From contig DATDAH010000305.1 in assembly GCA_036525535.1 (NCBI GenBank), positions 1-14,761 of the forward strand: a DNA stretch of 14,761 nucleotides. Direction: 5' to 3'. The notes beneath the pieces are model-generated. The model was not told the origin of the DNA. It was given only the letters and a program-made list of their open reading frames with translations, and did no database searches. Position 1 is the first letter of the stretch. Each line of letters starts with the position of its first letter. This DNA is from DATDAH01 sp036525535. GTDB taxonomy: Bacteria; Actinomycetota; Acidimicrobiia; Acidimicrobiales; DATDAH01. Of the stretch, positions 14,360-14,761 are shown piece after piece. The translations under genes and the position numbers were made by a program.

Positions 14360-14761
14360 ATGGCTAAACAAGACGACGCGGTGGACATCGACGAGGACGC
14401 TGACGCCGAGACGGTGGATCTCGACGCCGAGGACCTGGATGCCGAGGACCTGGACGAAGACCTCGTCGTCGCCGACGACCTCGAGGATGACGTCGTGCTG
14501 GTCGGCGAGGACGCGCTCGTCGAAGAGGTGGCCGTCGACGAGGACGAGGACGAGGACGCCGCCGCCACGGACCGGCCCACCCGCACCACCCCGGCAGCCG
14601 CCGGAGACGACGACGAGGACGAACCCGATCCCGACGACGTCGAGGCCGACCTCGACACCATTCTCAAGGACCGCATCGCCGCCAACGACGACGAAGAGGA
14701 CGAGGAAGAAGAGGAGAAGCCCGGCCGGGTCACCAAGCCGACCGACGACGACGGGACGGAG
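14360..14761 (+). CDS. Highly acidic protein, 3'-truncated by window edge
   Basis: The frame is open from ATG 14360 to the last base, 134 complete codons without a stop. The visible part is dominated by Asp and Glu with Ala and Val, includes two near-identical 15-base repeats coding DAEDL (14423-14452), and is probably disordered. Near the end, residues VEADLDTILKDRIAAND followed by a Glu/Asp run and KPGRVTKP resemble the middle of small acidic actinobacterial proteins that end in a two-CxxC zinc knuckle (DUF4193-like). That identification is tentative because the expected cysteines would lie beyond the window. A good ribosome-binding site and a TATGAT element argue that it is a real, well-expressed gene rather than chance low-complexity sequence. 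No function can be stated. Confidence 0.7.
   Translation, partial: MAKQDDAVDIDEDADAETVDLDAEDLDAEDLDEDLVVADDLEDDVVLVGEDALVEEVAVDEDEDEDAAATDRPTRTTPAAAGDDDEDEPDPDDVEADLDTILKDRIAANDDEEDEEEEEKPGRVTKPTDDDGTE

Noticed and set aside
14423..14452. Tandem 15-base repeat as a possible mobile or regulatory repeat
   Set aside because: Only two copies exist, in frame within an acidic low-complexity coding stretch, so it is best explained as codon-level duplication.
1..14761. Defence islands, CRISPR, toxin-antitoxin pairs, mobile elements or tRNA genes
   Set aside because: I looked for repeats with spacers, transposase or integrase motifs, small paired genes and tRNA-like folds and found none; all large frames are housekeeping or conserved hypothetical genes.

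Overview
The window is very GC-rich (roughly 70% by eye) and gene-dense. Strong G/C third-position bias in every gene and a Pup-ligase gene point to an actinobacterium. The mix of Pup/PafBC, TatC, a HelY-type helicase and a duplicated ThyX-like protein makes me favour a lineage outside the classic mycobacteria and streptomycetes, such as Acidimicrobiia, but that placement is inference. I see no rRNA, tRNA, CRISPR array, insertion sequence or prophage gene. No gap between genes exceeds 90 bases, so there is no long non-coding stretch.

Region 1 (1-5097) is the end of a Pup-proteasome neighbourhood. It holds a 5'-truncated pafA (Pup ligase), a DUF3866-type protein 10 bases behind it, an LppX-like lipoprotein, and the WYL-domain pair pafB and pafC overlapping by one base. 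Pup ligase tags proteins for the proteasome. In mycobacteria PafB and PafC form a transcription activator of the LexA-independent DNA-damage response.

Region 2 (5109-8222) is about the envelope and protein export. It holds signal peptidase I, a glycerophosphodiester phosphodiesterase on the opposite strand, a small zinc-ribbon protein, a small one-helix membrane protein, a TatA/TatB-family protein and TatC. The order pafA-pafB-pafC-tatA-tatC-helY matches the mycobacterial chromosome, here interrupted by lineage-specific genes.

Region 3 (8219-12597) is a tightly packed run. A Ski2/HelY-type DEVH helicase overlaps tatC by four bases. An orphan protein resembling the C-terminal domain of YegS/diacylglycerol kinases overlaps the helicase stop by four bases. 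An M20-family amidohydrolase follows.

Region 4 (12675-14761) holds a 535-residue protein made of two degenerate ThyX-like halves. It ends with the start of an extremely acidic protein that runs off the window.

The most unusual item is the double ThyX protein. The N-terminal half keeps one part of the ThyX signature and the C-terminal half keeps the complementary part. Otherwise the window is a housekeeping region with several uncharacterised small genes embedded in a conserved gene order.
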